Part shown: in pieces, positions 17,573 through 26,494 of the stretch
Layout of the letters: the number at the start of each line of letters is the position of its first letter
Numbering within the stretch: position 1 is the stretch's first letter
Assembly: GCF_001513975.1 (NCBI RefSeq)
Contig: NZ_KQ947991.1
Coordinates: forward strand, 193,732 to 257,731
Direction: 5' to 3'
Length of the DNA: 64,000 nt
Source of the DNA: Streptomyces curacoi
Lineage (GTDB): Bacteria; Actinomycetota; Actinomycetes; Streptomycetales; Streptomycetaceae
The notes under the pieces: model-generated
The model's database searches: none
What the model saw: the letters and a program-made list of their open reading frames with translations, nothing else
What the model was told of the DNA's origin: nothing
Made by a program: the position numbers and the translations under genes

Positions 17573-17590
17573 TGAGACATCAATGTCTCA
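17573..17590. promoter_or_regulatory. Probable TetR operator
   Basis: A perfect inverted repeat, TGAGACAT-CA-ATGTCTCA, lies 20 bases upstream of the TetR start. A further half-site, TGAGACA (17553-17559), overlaps the start codon. The symmetry, position and tet-like spacing fit an autoregulatory operator. Confidence 0.75.
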
Positions 17591-17644
17591 TCCTGGGCGT
17601 GCGTGACTCACACCTGCTTGATCGAGCCGATCAAGAGAGGTACG

Positions 17645-18616
17645 TCAGTGCCAGGGCAGCTGCCCGCGCCGCTCCCAGTACGCGCCCGGCTCCTCCACCA
17701 ACGCGGCGAGCCGCTCCAGCTGGTCCTCGTCGAGGTCGACGACGGCGGCGTGCAGATTGGACGCGAGCTGTACGGTCGTCGCGGCGCCGGAGAGGACCAC
17801 CCCGGCCCAGGGCCGGCGCAGGATCAGCGCGAGGGCGACGGCGTCGCACCCCAGAGACGTTTCCGCCGCCACGGCCTTCAGCGCGTCCGGCGCGTACGGG
17901 TCCGCGAGCCGGCCGTTGGCCATGCCCTCCTTGACGATCACCGTGAGCCCGGCGTCCTGGGCTTCGGCGAGGGCGGGACCGGCCGACGTCTCCAGGGCGT
18001 TGTACGTCGACTGGACGGTACGGAAGAGGGGCTCGCCGTCGACCGTCACGGCGAGGGCGGCACGGATCGCGTCGGCCTGGGCGGGGCCGCTGGTGGAGAA
18101 GCCGATGGTGAGGCCCTGGGCCGCGGCCTCGGCCAGCCGGGCGTGGAGGTCCTTGTCGGTGAGGGCGGGGCTGTCCGGGGTCACGGAGTGGATCTGGTAG
18201 AGGTCGAGCCGGTCGCCGAGCAGGGCGTCGGTCTCGGCGCGCTGACGCTCGTACGTCTGGAGACTGTGGTCCTTGACCTCGTGCTTCTCGGCGTCGGTGG
18301 TCCAGCCGGCGGTGTAGGTGTAGCCCCATTTGCTGCCGACGACGATGTCGTCGATGTCGGGGCGGGCGTTCAGCCAGTCGGCGAGGAACTCCTCCGAGCG
18401 GCCGTAGGAGCGGGCGGCGTCGAAGTAGCGGACGCCCTGGGCGTAGGCGGCGTCGAGTAGTTCGTGGGTGCGGGCGCGCAGGGCTTCGACGGTGCGCTCG
18501 GCCGGGAGGTCGTTCTCCCGGCCGAGGTTGATGTACCCCGGGCGGCCCACCGCGGCCAGGCCGAGCCCCAGGTGGGCGGTGGGCGTGGTCGCGGCGGCCA
18601 GACGGCTGAACGGCAT
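17645..18616 (-). CDS. Aldo/keto reductase family oxidoreductase
   Basis: 323 residues with the AKR barrel. The catalytic Asp and Tyr lie in GVRYFDAARSYGRSEEFL (near residues 61-78), Lys in VVGSKWGY (about 90-97) and the His of the tetrad in LYQIHSVTPDSP. The C-terminal part (VVLSGAATTVQLASNLHA) contacts NADPH. It reduces an aldehyde or ketone; the substrate is unknown. It lies between the TetR/exporter unit and a lipase, on the same strand but with its own start. Confidence 0.9.
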   Translation of the reverse strand: MPFSRLAAATTPTAHLGLGLAAVGRPGYINLGRENDLPAERTVEALRARTHELLDAAYAQGVRYFDAARSYGRSEEFLADWLNARPDIDDIVVGSKWGYTYTAGWTTDAEKHEVKDHSLQTYERQRAETDALLGDRLDLYQIHSVTPDSPALTDKDLHARLAEAAAQGLTIGFSTSGPAQADAIRAALAVTVDGEPLFRTVQSTYNALETSAGPALAEAQDAGLTVIVKEGMANGRLADPYAPDALKAVAAETSLGCDAVALALILRRPWAGVVLSGAATTVQLASNLHAAVVDLDEDQLERLAALVEEPGAYWERRGQLPWH

Positions 18617-18703
18617 GGCGGGCTCCGTGCACGGTCGGCGGACGGGTAACCCGCACCAATCTACCGACGCCCGGCCGCCTGGGCCCGGGCGGGCGCGACC
18701 GGC

Positions 18704-19531
18704 TCAGCCCACACTCAGGCAGCGCGGCACGAAGGCCGGGTCGGCGGGCCCGCCGCGCCCGAGGGCGTTGAGCACCCACTGCCGCACCAGCGGGGACTTG
18801 GGCGCCTGGTCGTGCTCGGTGAGGTCGAGCGGGCAGCGGTCCTGCAGCGTCACATTGGTGACGTAGGAGGCGGGCCCGTCCAGGAAGGAGCTGGTGTACG
18901 GCAGCACGACCTCGTCGTACTCGGTGGCGATCGCCGTGTAGTCGGGGCCGACCGGGGCCTCCGGGGCGGAGTTGAGCTGCTGGAGGAAGTCCGAGCCGGC
19001 GGTCTGGTCGACGCAGGAGGGGCAGAGGGTGGCGCCGGCCACGAGGGCGAGCGGGTGGGTGGTGCCGTGGTTGGAGGGCACGATGCCGACGAGGTCGTCG
19101 ACCTTGGTCGCGCCGCCCAGGAACTTGACGTAGTAGCGGGGCATCATGCCGCCCTGGCTGTGGCCGACGATGTCGGCCTTCCTGGCGCCGGTCGCGCCGA
19201 GTACGGCGTTCACGAAGTCGCGCAGTTCGGCGGCGGAGTCCGCGACCGGCGCGGTCGCCAGGTCGCCGTAGTCGAAGGAGAAGACGCAGTAACCGGCGTC
19301 CGCGAGGGCGGGCGAGAGGGTCAGCCAGTTCTCGTACGAGGTCTTGAAGGTGCCGTTCACCAGGACCACGGGCTGAGGGTGGGCCGAATCCGGCTTGCAG
19401 GACCAGTCGTTGGCGCCGGGCGGCGGAGTACCGGCGGCACTCGCGGGGGCCGGGAGACCGAGGGCGCACAGGGCGGCCGTCGCGGCGACGGCGAGGAGGC
19501 GGGCGGTTCGTCTTGTGCGTCTCGCGCGCAT
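18704..19531 (-). CDS. Secreted alpha/beta-hydrolase lipase (LipA/EstA-like triacylglycerol lipase)
   Basis: 275 residues. A Sec signal peptide (RRTARLLAVAATAALCALGLP, ending PASA) is followed by PVVLVNGTFKTSYENW, the oxyanion strand, and the nucleophile elbow GHSQGG near residue 128. A late His (NLTEHD-type loop before the C-terminus) completes the triad. Four to six Cys suggest disulfides in the exported enzyme. ATG 19531 has AAAGGG six bases upstream; the frame extends eight codons further. It hydrolyses ester lipids outside the cell. Confidence 0.87.
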   Translation of the reverse strand: MRARRTRRTARLLAVAATAALCALGLPAPASAAGTPPPGANDWSCKPDSAHPQPVVLVNGTFKTSYENWLTLSPALADAGYCVFSFDYGDLATAPVADSAAELRDFVNAVLGATGARKADIVGHSQGGMMPRYYVKFLGGATKVDDLVGIVPSNHGTTHPLALVAGATLCPSCVDQTAGSDFLQQLNSAPEAPVGPDYTAIATEYDEVVLPYTSSFLDGPASYVTNVTLQDRCPLDLTEHDQAPKSPLVRQWVLNALGRGGPADPAFVPRCLSVG

Positions 19532-19674
19532 GATGTCCCTTTCATGCTCGACCATGATCGACCGGTGTTCGGCAATGTCGACCGGGAATCGGAATGGTTA
19601 CTTCCGAGTAAGAAGAAGTCAAGGATCCGGCCAGTGGCCGAATCCTTACCGTTACCGGAGACCCGGGACAGCAC

Positions 19675-19705
19675 GAAGGGCCCGGACGCGAGGTCCGGGC
19701 CCTTC
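19675..19705 (-). terminator. Terminator of argH
   Basis: A 13-bp perfect stem (GAAGGGCCCGGAC with GTCCGGGCCCTTC) and a 5-base loop directly follow the argH stop on the minus strand. A weaker hairpin (AAGGAT...ATCCTT, about 19621-19647) follows it. Confidence 0.85.
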
Positions 19706-19721
19706 TGACGACTGGGGAACG

Positions 19722-21152
19722 CTAGGCGCGCGTGGCCGTGGCCCACTCGTGCTGCGCCGCCACGTCCGCCTTCACCTCGGCCAGCTGTACGGCGACCGCG
19801 CTCGGCGCCGTACCCCCGCGGCCGTTGCGGGAGGCCAGGGCACCCGGCACGTTCAGCACCGAGCGCACCTCCGGCGTGAGGTGGGCGGAGATCTTCGCGA
19901 ACTGCTCGTCCGTCAGGTCGTCGAGCTCCTTGCCCTCGGCCTCGGCGACCTTGACGCACTCGCCGGCGACCTCGTGCGCGCCCCGGAACGGAACGCCCTG
20001 CTTGACCAGCCACTCGGCGATGTCGGTGGCGAGCGAGAAGCCGGCCGGGGCCAGCTCCTCCATGCGCGCGCGGTTGACGGTGAGGGTGGCCATCATGCCG
20101 GTGAAGGCGGGGAGCAGGACCTCCAGTTGGTCGCAGGAGTCGAAGACCGGCTCCTTGTCCTCCTGGAGGTCGCGGTTGTACGCCAGCGGGAGGGCCTTGA
20201 GGGTCGCCATCAGGCCGGTCAGGTTGCCGATCAGGCGGCCCGACTTGCCGCGCGCCAGCTCCGCGATGTCCGGGTTCTTCTTCTGCGGCATGATCGATGA
20301 GCCGGTGGAGAACGCGTCGTGCAGGGTCACGAAGGAGAACTCCTTCGTGTTCCAGATGATGACCTCCTCGGCGATCCGGGAGAGGTTCACGCCGATCATC
20401 GCGGTGATGAAGGCGAACTCGGCGACGAAGTCACGGGAGGCCGTGCCGTCGATGGAGTTGGCGGCGGACCCGTGCTCGAAGCCGAGGTCCTTCGCCACCG
20501 CCTCCGGGTCCAGGCCGAGGGAGGAGCCCGCCAGGGCGCCCGAGCCGTACGGCGACACGGCCGTCCGCTCGTCCCACTGGCGCAGCCGCTCGGCGTCCCG
20601 GGAGAGGGACTGGACGTGGGCCAGGACGTGGTGGGCGAAGAGGACCGGCTGGGCGTGCTGGAGGTGGGTGCGGCCGGGCATCGCCACGTCCGGGTGGGCC
20701 TCGGCCAGGCCGATCAGCGCGTCCTGGAGGTCGGCGATCAGGCCGCCGATGATCCGGGCGTGGTCCCGCAGGTACATCCGGAAGAGGGTCGCGACCTGGT
20801 CGTTGCGGGAGCGGCCGGCGCGCAGCTTGCCGCCGAGGTCGGGCCCGAGGCGCTCCAGCAGGCCGCGCTCCAGGGCGGTGTGGACGTCCTCGTCGGCGAT
20901 CGTGCCGACGAAGGAGCCGTCCGCCACGTCCGCTTCGAGCTGGTCGAGCCCGGCGATCATCCGCGTCAGCTCGTCCTGCGTGAGCAGTCCCGCCTTGTGC
21001 AGCACGCGCGCGTGGGCACGCGAACCGGCGATGTCGTACGGCGCCAGCCGCCAGTCGAAGTGGACGGATGCGGACAGCTTGGCCAGGGCCTCGGCGGGAC
21101 CGTCGGCGAAACGGCCGCCCCAGAGCCGTACGTCACCGCTGTTGCTGCTCAC
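19722..21152 (-). CDS. argH: Argininosuccinate lyase
   Basis: 476 residues of the fumarase/aspartase superfamily. It splits argininosuccinate into arginine and fumarate, the last step of arginine synthesis. The catalytic-serine signature GSSIMPQKKNPD lies near residue 287, and GRTHLQHAQPV near 155 carries the conserved Thr-His. Length is normal. argG is directly upstream on the same strand (gap 107 bases), so the two probably share the ArgR-controlled argG promoter. A strong terminator follows. Confidence 0.97.
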   Translation of the reverse strand: MSSNSGDVRLWGGRFADGPAEALAKLSASVHFDWRLAPYDIAGSRAHARVLHKAGLLTQDELTRMIAGLDQLEADVADGSFVGTIADEDVHTALERGLLERLGPDLGGKLRAGRSRNDQVATLFRMYLRDHARIIGGLIADLQDALIGLAEAHPDVAMPGRTHLQHAQPVLFAHHVLAHVQSLSRDAERLRQWDERTAVSPYGSGALAGSSLGLDPEAVAKDLGFEHGSAANSIDGTASRDFVAEFAFITAMIGVNLSRIAEEVIIWNTKEFSFVTLHDAFSTGSSIMPQKKNPDIAELARGKSGRLIGNLTGLMATLKALPLAYNRDLQEDKEPVFDSCDQLEVLLPAFTGMMATLTVNRARMEELAPAGFSLATDIAEWLVKQGVPFRGAHEVAGECVKVAEAEGKELDDLTDEQFAKISAHLTPEVRSVLNVPGALASRNGRGGTAPSAVAVQLAEVKADVAAQHEWATATRA

Positions 21153-21259
21153 TTGCTGTGCTCCTCGGGAGGTCTGGGTGTGGCACCGCCTCCCCGTGGC
21201 GTGAACGGGGAGGCGGTCGTCAGGTTAGTGCGTTGCGGGCCCGTCGACCGGTACGGGCG

Positions 21260-22453
21260 CTACGCGAGGTCCCGCTTGGCGGCGATCTTCGACGACAGGC
21301 TGTAGATGTCGATGAAGCCCTTGGCGGCGGACTGGTCGAAGGTGTCGCCCGTGTCGTAGGTCGCGAGGTCGAAGTCGTACAGCGACTGCGCGGACCGCCG
21401 GCCGGTGACGACCGCGCGGCCGCCGTGCAGGGTCATGCGGATGTCGCCGGAGACGTGCCGGCCGGCCTCGTCGACGAAGCCGTCCAGGGCGCGCTTGAGC
21501 GGGGAGAACCACTGGCCGTCGTAGACGAGTTCGCCCCAGCGCTGCTCGACCTGGCGCTTGTAGCGGGCGAGTTCACGCTCGACGGTGACGTTCTCCAGCT
21601 CCTGGTGGGCGGTGATCAGGGCGATCGCGCCGGGAGCCTCGTACACCTCGCGGGACTTGATGCCGACGAGCCGGTCCTCGACCATGTCGATCCGGCCGAC
21701 GCCCTGGGCGCCGGCGCGCTCGTTGAGCCGCTGGATGGCCTGCAGGGCGGTGACGGGCTCGCCGTCGACGGCGACCGGGACGCCCTCCTCGAAGGTGATG
21801 ATCACCTCGTCGGGCTCGCGCGGCGTGGCCGGGTTCTGGGTGTACTCGTAGAGGTCCTCGACCGGCGCGTTCCAGATGTCCTCCAGGAAGCCGGTCTCGA
21901 CGGCGCGGCCGAAGACGTTCTGGTCGATGGAGTACGGGGACTTCTTGGTGGTCGCGACGGGGAGGTTCCTGTCCTCGCAGAACGCGATCGCCTTGTCCCT
22001 CGTCATCGCGTAGTCGCGGACCGGGGCGATGCACTTCAGGTCGGGGGCGAGGGCGACGATGCCGGCCTCGAAGCGGACCTGGTCGTTGCCCTTGCCGGTG
22101 CAGCCGTGGGCGACGGTGGTGGCGCCGTGTTTGCGGGCGGCGGCGACGAGGTGCTTGACGATCACCGGCCGGGAGAGCGCGGAGACCAGCGGGTAGCGGT
22201 CCATGTAGAGGGCGTTGGCCTTGATCGCCGGGAGGCAGTACTCCTCGGCGAACTCGTCCCTGGCGTCGGCCACTTCGGCCTCCACCGCGCCGCACGCGAG
22301 GGCGCGCTTGCGGATGCCGTCCAGGTCCTCGCCGCCCTGACCGACGTCCACCGCGACCGCGATGACCTCGGCGCCCGTCTCCTCGGCGATCCAGCCGATG
22401 GCGACGGAGGTGTCCAGACCGCCCGAGTAGGCGAGTACGACGCGCTCGGTCAC
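21260..22453 (-). CDS. argG: Argininosuccinate synthase
   Basis: 397 residues. The PP-loop ATP motif YSGGLDTS lies at residues 9-16, and GCTGKGNDQVRFE and KKSPYSIDQN are conserved citrulline/aspartate contacts. It joins citrulline and aspartate with ATP. The GTG at 22453 was chosen: GGAGAG lies about eight bases upstream and MTERVVLAYSGG is the family start; an ATG 19 codons earlier falls within the ARG-box region. It sits directly upstream of argH. In S. coelicolor argG lies elsewhere, so the argG-argH pairing differs between species. Confidence 0.97.
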   Translation of the reverse strand: MTERVVLAYSGGLDTSVAIGWIAEETGAEVIAVAVDVGQGGEDLDGIRKRALACGAVEAEVADARDEFAEEYCLPAIKANALYMDRYPLVSALSRPVIVKHLVAAARKHGATTVAHGCTGKGNDQVRFEAGIVALAPDLKCIAPVRDYAMTRDKAIAFCEDRNLPVATTKKSPYSIDQNVFGRAVETGFLEDIWNAPVEDLYEYTQNPATPREPDEVIITFEEGVPVAVDGEPVTALQAIQRLNERAGAQGVGRIDMVEDRLVGIKSREVYEAPGAIALITAHQELENVTVERELARYKRQVEQRWGELVYDGQWFSPLKRALDGFVDEAGRHVSGDIRMTLHGGRAVVTGRRSAQSLYDFDLATYDTGDTFDQSAAKGFIDIYSLSSKIAAKRDLA

Positions 22454-22483
22454 GGGTCTCTCCTCAGCACTGCATTGCCCTGT

Positions 22484-22520
22484 CATGCATGAGTATGCAG
22501 AGTTATGCATGATTCGTCAA
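22484..22520 (-). promoter_or_regulatory. argG promoter with ARG-box-like ArgR sites
   Basis: On the minus strand TTGACG (22520-22515) and CATACT (22497-22492) are spaced by 17 bases. Three ATGCA(T) units, at about 22485-22490, 22495-22499 and 22505-22510, are spaced about 10 bases apart and cover the spacer and -10. They resemble half-sites of Streptomyces ARG boxes, so ArgR bound here would block RNA polymerase. Confidence 0.7.
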
Positions 22521-22661
22521 TCTCGGCCGAAGGAGTCACGGAACCGGCGTCGGGAAATTTGCGGCTCCTTTGAACGCGGGAAATCGCTTTCGCGTACCTC
22601 TCGCCGAACGCAGGCGCCGCGTTTGGCAAACAACGACCACTGACCCGAGTGAGGCATCCGC

Positions 22662-23525
22662 ATGTCCAGGGCTCTTCCGAAGTACAACAAGCGTCGCGTC
22701 ACGTTCATCGGCGGCGCGGCCGCGGTGGCGCTGTCCGGCACGGTGATCGCCGGCTTCGCCCTCGCGGGGGAGACGTCCAAGAGCAACGCGCCCAGCGCCC
22801 GCACACTGGCGAGCCCCGGCACGATCACCTGCCCGGACGTCAGGTCGAAGCTGCCCGCGGTCCCGGCCTCCGCCAAGGCCGAGGTCGACCGCAACCTCGC
22901 GCTGCTCAACACCCAGATCCGGGAGGCCAACCAGCGCCTGGTCAACACCGTCGGCCAGGGCGGACCCAACTTCGTCCAGAACGCCATCCTCGGCCCGCTG
23001 AAGGACAAGCGCGTGGCGACCGTCAACCGCATCGCCACCGCGATCGGACGTACGGCGGCCAAGCCGCAGGGCCTGGACGCGCTGGCGCCGTGCACGCTCA
23101 ACGCCGCCGGGACCAACGCGGGCGGCGGCGCAAAGGCCACGCCCAGCGCGCCCGCCCAGCAGCAGGCCGGCGGAAACACCGGCAACACCGGCAACACCGG
23201 CAACACCGGCAACGGCGGCAACGCAGGCGGGGCCGGCAGGATCAGCTGCCCCGAGGTGCGCTCGAAGCTGCCCGCGGTCCCGGCCTCCGCCAGGGCCGAG
23301 GTCGACCGCAACCTCGCGCAGCTCGACACCCAGATCCGGGAGGCCAACCAGCGCCTGGTCAACACCGTCGGCCAGGGCGGACCCAACTTCGTCCAGAACG
23401 CCATCCTCGGCCCGCTGAAGGACAAGCGGGTCGCCGCCCTCAACCGCATCGAGACCGCGATCGGCCGTGCGGCGGCGAAGCCCGAGGGGCTGGAGGCGTT
23501 CGCCACCTGCACGCTCAGCAGGTGA
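22662..23525 (+). CDS. Secreted protein with two nearly identical ~80-residue domains, function unknown
   Basis: 287 residues. An N-terminal signal or anchor segment (VTFIGGAAAVALSGTVIAGFALAG) precedes two copies of one domain, about 55-146 and 194-285. Each copy starts with a Cys (TCPDVRSKLPAVPAS / SCPEVRSKLPAVPAS), contains VNTVGQGGPNFVQNAILGPL and ends with a second Cys, which suggests one disulfide per domain. The linker is low-complexity, with four tandem GNT units. The two domain sequences are almost identical in DNA as well, so the duplication is recent or homogenised. I do not recognise the family. It is divergent from argG. Confidence 0.85.
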   Translation: MSRALPKYNKRRVTFIGGAAAVALSGTVIAGFALAGETSKSNAPSARTLASPGTITCPDVRSKLPAVPASAKAEVDRNLALLNTQIREANQRLVNTVGQGGPNFVQNAILGPLKDKRVATVNRIATAIGRTAAKPQGLDALAPCTLNAAGTNAGGGAKATPSAPAQQQAGGNTGNTGNTGNTGNGGNAGGAGRISCPEVRSKLPAVPASARAEVDRNLAQLDTQIREANQRLVNTVGQGGPNFVQNAILGPLKDKRVAALNRIETAIGRAAAKPEGLEAFATCTLSR

Positions 23526-23537
23526 TGTGACGGCAGG

Positions 23538-23578
23538 CCATGGCCGCCCCGTTGGCACGCCGGCCGGGGCGGCCATGG
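23538..23578 (+). terminator. Terminator of the duplicated-domain protein gene
   Basis: A 14-bp perfect stem (CCATGGCCGCCCCG / CGGGGCGGCCATGG) with a 13-base loop starts 12 bases after the stop codon. Confidence 0.8.
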
Positions 23579-23653
23579 TGATCGCGAAAGGAGCCGGCAA
23601 CTCCTTGGACGGACGAATTCCTTAGACAAGCGAACGATCCGCGTTCATACTCG

Positions 23654-24247
23654 GTGGACGTGGGAAAAACTTACGAACGCATAGACGGCAGACTCCGCAG
23701 GTTCATCGAGGACCAGCCCCTCTTCTTCACCGCGACGGCTCCCCTGGCCGCCGACGGGACGGTCAACCTCTCCCCCAAGGGCCTCAAGGGTTCCTTCGCG
23801 GTCCTCGACGAACTCACCGTCGCCTACCTCGACTTCGCCGGTTCCACCGCCGAGACGGTCGCGCATCTGCGCGAGAACGGCCGGATCACCCTCATGTGGT
23901 GCGCCTTCCAGGGCCCGCCCAACATCGTCCGGGTCCACGGCCGCGGTGAGGCCGTCTTCCGCGACGACCCGCGGTTCAAGGAGCTGCTCGGCCACTTCCC
24001 CGACATCGACCCGTCCCTGCACGGCCTGCGCGCGATCATCGTGGTGCGGGCCGAACTCGTTCGTGACTCCTGCGGGTACGCGGTGCCCTTCATGACGTAC
24101 GACGAGGACCGCGACCTGCACGGCAGGCGGTTCGCGCGCGAGGACGACGACTCGCTCAGCGCGTACTTCGCCAAGAAGGAGCACATCGCGACCAGCCTGG
24201 ATGGCCTACCCGGGCTGCCGTTGCCGCTGCCTCCGTCTAGCGTCTGA
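23654..24247 (+). CDS. Pyridoxamine 5'-phosphate oxidase-fold (PPOX) flavin or heme protein
   Basis: 197 residues with a split-barrel PPOX fold: QPLFFTATAPLAADGTVNLSPKG near residues 22-44, then LDFAGSTAETVAHLRENGRITLM and VRVHGRGEAV. These proteins bind FMN, F420 or heme and reduce small molecules; this subgroup is uncharacterised. The start is GTG 23654; a GTG two codons later is possible. The next gene begins three bases after its stop, suggesting coupled expression. Confidence 0.83.
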   Translation: MDVGKTYERIDGRLRRFIEDQPLFFTATAPLAADGTVNLSPKGLKGSFAVLDELTVAYLDFAGSTAETVAHLRENGRITLMWCAFQGPPNIVRVHGRGEAVFRDDPRFKELLGHFPDIDPSLHGLRAIIVVRAELVRDSCGYAVPFMTYDEDRDLHGRRFAREDDDSLSAYFAKKEHIATSLDGLPGLPLPLPPSSV

Positions 24248-24250
24248 GGC

Positions 24251-24952
24251 ATGCGCCCCGGTGTCGTCGCCCTCGCCTCCGCCGCCCTGCTGGTACTCGG
24301 CGCCGCGCCGGGCGGCGGGCCGCCGCCCGAGCTGCCCGCGCGCATGGCCGACACCGGCGGCGGCACTCAGTTGATCACCGCCGTGGCGCCGGCGACCGGC
24401 TCGACGTCGGGGACGGTCACCTGGTGGGACCGGGCGGGCGCGAAGTGGGTGAAGGCGGGGTCGGCGCCGGCCCGCTTCGGGGCGAAGGGGCTGGTCGAGG
24501 GGGCCCGGCGCAAGCAGGGCACGAACACGACGCCGACGGGGCTGTACGGGCTGCCGTACGCCTTCGGCATCGAAGCGGCGCCGCGCGGTACGGCGTACGC
24601 CTACCGCCGTGTCCACCGGGACTCCTGGTGGTGCCAGGACAACGACTCCCGTGCCTACAACCGCTGGGCCGAGCCGCTGGCGCGCGACTGCCGGGCCGCC
24701 GAGTCCGAGCACCTGATCTCCTACGGGGCGCTGTACGCGTACGCGCTCGTCATCGGCTTCAACTACGAGCGCCCGGTGAAGGGGCGCGGCGCCGGGATCT
24801 TCCTCCATGTGAAGGGGCATGGGGCGACGGCCGGTTGTGTGTCGGTGCCCGAGGAGGCGATGAAGAGGATCCTCAGGTGGGCCGATCCCCGGCGCGAGCC
24901 GCACATCGCGATCGGGACGGCGAGCGGACCCACGGCGATCACCCGGTACTGA
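24251..24952 (+). CDS. Secreted L,D-transpeptidase-like (YkuD-related) protein
   Basis: 233 residues. A signal peptide (VVALASAALLVLGAAPGGG) is followed by a domain with the YkuD-type catalytic signature HVKGHGATAGCVSVP near residues 177-191, where the His and Cys would be the active site of a peptidoglycan cross-linking or hydrolysing enzyme. WWCQDNDSRAYN near 117 is typical of the small actinobacterial subgroup. It starts three bases after the PPOX gene, so they are probably one transcript. Whether it cross-links peptidoglycan is inferred from the motif only. Confidence 0.8.
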   Translation: MRPGVVALASAALLVLGAAPGGGPPPELPARMADTGGGTQLITAVAPATGSTSGTVTWWDRAGAKWVKAGSAPARFGAKGLVEGARRKQGTNTTPTGLYGLPYAFGIEAAPRGTAYAYRRVHRDSWWCQDNDSRAYNRWAEPLARDCRAAESEHLISYGALYAYALVIGFNYERPVKGRGAGIFLHVKGHGATAGCVSVPEEAMKRILRWADPRREPHIAIGTASGPTAITRY

Positions 24953-25062
24953 GCAACGGGCACTGAGCAAGCGGCACTGAACACACGGACCTCCCCGCAC
25001 GTATCTCTGGGCCAAGGGACCACGCCCAACACGCCCCCCTTGCTCCCGTTCCCGGAGGAACC

Positions 25063-26445
25063 GTGACCACCACGCTCGCCGGCGGCCGTGCCGCCCGCCG
25101 CCAGACGATGCGCCGCATCCGCCCGCGCCGCTCCCCGGCCGTACCGCTGGTGATCGCCCTATGGGCGGGCGCGGCGGCGGTGCTGTGGTTGTGGTGGGAC
25201 AACACACCGTCCCTGGCGGACACCGCCGCCAAGATCCTCGCCGCGGGCCGGATCACCGGACTGCTCGCCGGGTACCTCATGGCGCTCGTGGTGCTCCAGA
25301 TGGCCCGTGTACCCGCCCTGGAGCGGCGCGTGGGGTCCGACCGGGTGGCGCGCTGGCACGCGATGAGCGGCCGGTACACGGTCTGCCTGGTCATCGCGCA
25401 TGTCTTCCTCACGATGTGGGGCTACGCGCTCCAGGCCGGCAAGACGCTCGGCGACGTCGTCCAGCAGACGGTCGACTCGGTCAACACGCTGCCCGACATG
25501 GGCAAGGCGGCCATCGGCACCGGCCTGCTGTTCCTGATCGCGTTCCTCTCGATCGGGGGCGTCCGCCGCCGCCTCCCGTACGACACCTGGTACCACGTGC
25601 ACCTGCTGACGTACGCGGCGGTGTACCTGACGTTCTGGCACCAGATCACCACCGGCAACGAGTTCGCCGTCGAGCCGGCCGCGAAGACCTTCTGGTACGG
25701 GCTGTACGGGATCGTGACCGCGCTGGTGGTCTGGTACCGGATCCTCACCCCGATCCGCCTCAACCTGCGGCACCGGATGTACGTCGAGGCGGTCATCGAG
25801 GAGACGCCGGGCATCGTGTCGGTGCTGATCGGCGGGCGCAAGCTGCACCGCATGGGGGCGGAGGCCGGGCACTTCTTCCGCTGGCGGTTCAAGGCGCCGG
25901 GCATGCGGTTCAGCTCCCACCCCTACTCGCTGTCGGCGGCACCCCGCCCCGACATGCTGCGGATCACGGTCAAGGCGATCGGCGACCACACCTCGCGGCT
26001 GCGCGAACTGAAGCCCGGCACGAAGGTGTGGGCCGAAGGCCCCTACGGCGCGATGACCGCCCAGCGCCGCAGCCGCGGCAAGGTGCTGCTGGTCGCGGGC
26101 GGGGTCGGCATCACGCCGATGCGGGCCCTGTTCGAGACACTGCCGGGCGCGGCCGGCGACATCACCCTGCTCTACCGGGCCAACAGCACCCAGGACCTGG
26201 CGCTGTGGGACGAGCTCGCGGCCATCGCCGACGAGCGCGGCGCCCGGCTGATGTACGCGGTCAACAGCCCGGACGGCGAGCGGCCGGACATCTCGGCGGA
26301 GCGGCTGCGCCAGAAACTGCCGGACATCGACAAGCACGACGTGTTCATGTGCGGGCCGGCCGGCTTCGCGCAGTCCGTGTACGAGGCACTGCGCGGCGCG
26401 GGTGTGCCCGCCCGCCGCATCCATCACGAGTCGTTCGAGATGTGA
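25063..26445 (+). CDS. Membrane ferric reductase-like heme/FAD/NAD(P) oxidoreductase
   Basis: 460 residues. The N-terminal ~240 form a six-helix ferric-reductase transmembrane domain with two His pairs: HAMSGRYTVCLVIAH (about 100-114) and HLLTYAAVYLTFWH (about 182-195). These should bind two hemes across the membrane. The C-terminal part is a ferredoxin-reductase module: FAD site HPYSLSAAP (about 286), NAD(P) site LLVAGGVGITPMR (about 344) and the terminal CGPAGFAQS. It passes electrons from cytosolic NAD(P)H outward. The start is GTG 25063 with GGAGG eight to nine bases upstream. It is the first gene of the flavin operon; the extracellular acceptor is likely the FMN-binding protein that follows. 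Confidence 0.9.
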   Translation: MTTTLAGGRAARRQTMRRIRPRRSPAVPLVIALWAGAAAVLWLWWDNTPSLADTAAKILAAGRITGLLAGYLMALVVLQMARVPALERRVGSDRVARWHAMSGRYTVCLVIAHVFLTMWGYALQAGKTLGDVVQQTVDSVNTLPDMGKAAIGTGLLFLIAFLSIGGVRRRLPYDTWYHVHLLTYAAVYLTFWHQITTGNEFAVEPAAKTFWYGLYGIVTALVVWYRILTPIRLNLRHRMYVEAVIEETPGIVSVLIGGRKLHRMGAEAGHFFRWRFKAPGMRFSSHPYSLSAAPRPDMLRITVKAIGDHTSRLRELKPGTKVWAEGPYGAMTAQRRSRGKVLLVAGGVGITPMRALFETLPGAAGDITLLYRANSTQDLALWDELAAIADERGARLMYAVNSPDGERPDISAERLRQKLPDIDKHDVFMCGPAGFAQSVYEALRGAGVPARRIHHESFEM

Positions 26446-26494
26446 GCGACGGGACTTCACACTTCGGACGTCAACTTCAGGAGCTGTAGGAGCG

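Noticed and set aside
23170..23225. Short tandem units resembling a CRISPR or VNTR
   Set aside because: They encode a GNT linker inside a coding gene; no spacers and no cas genes.
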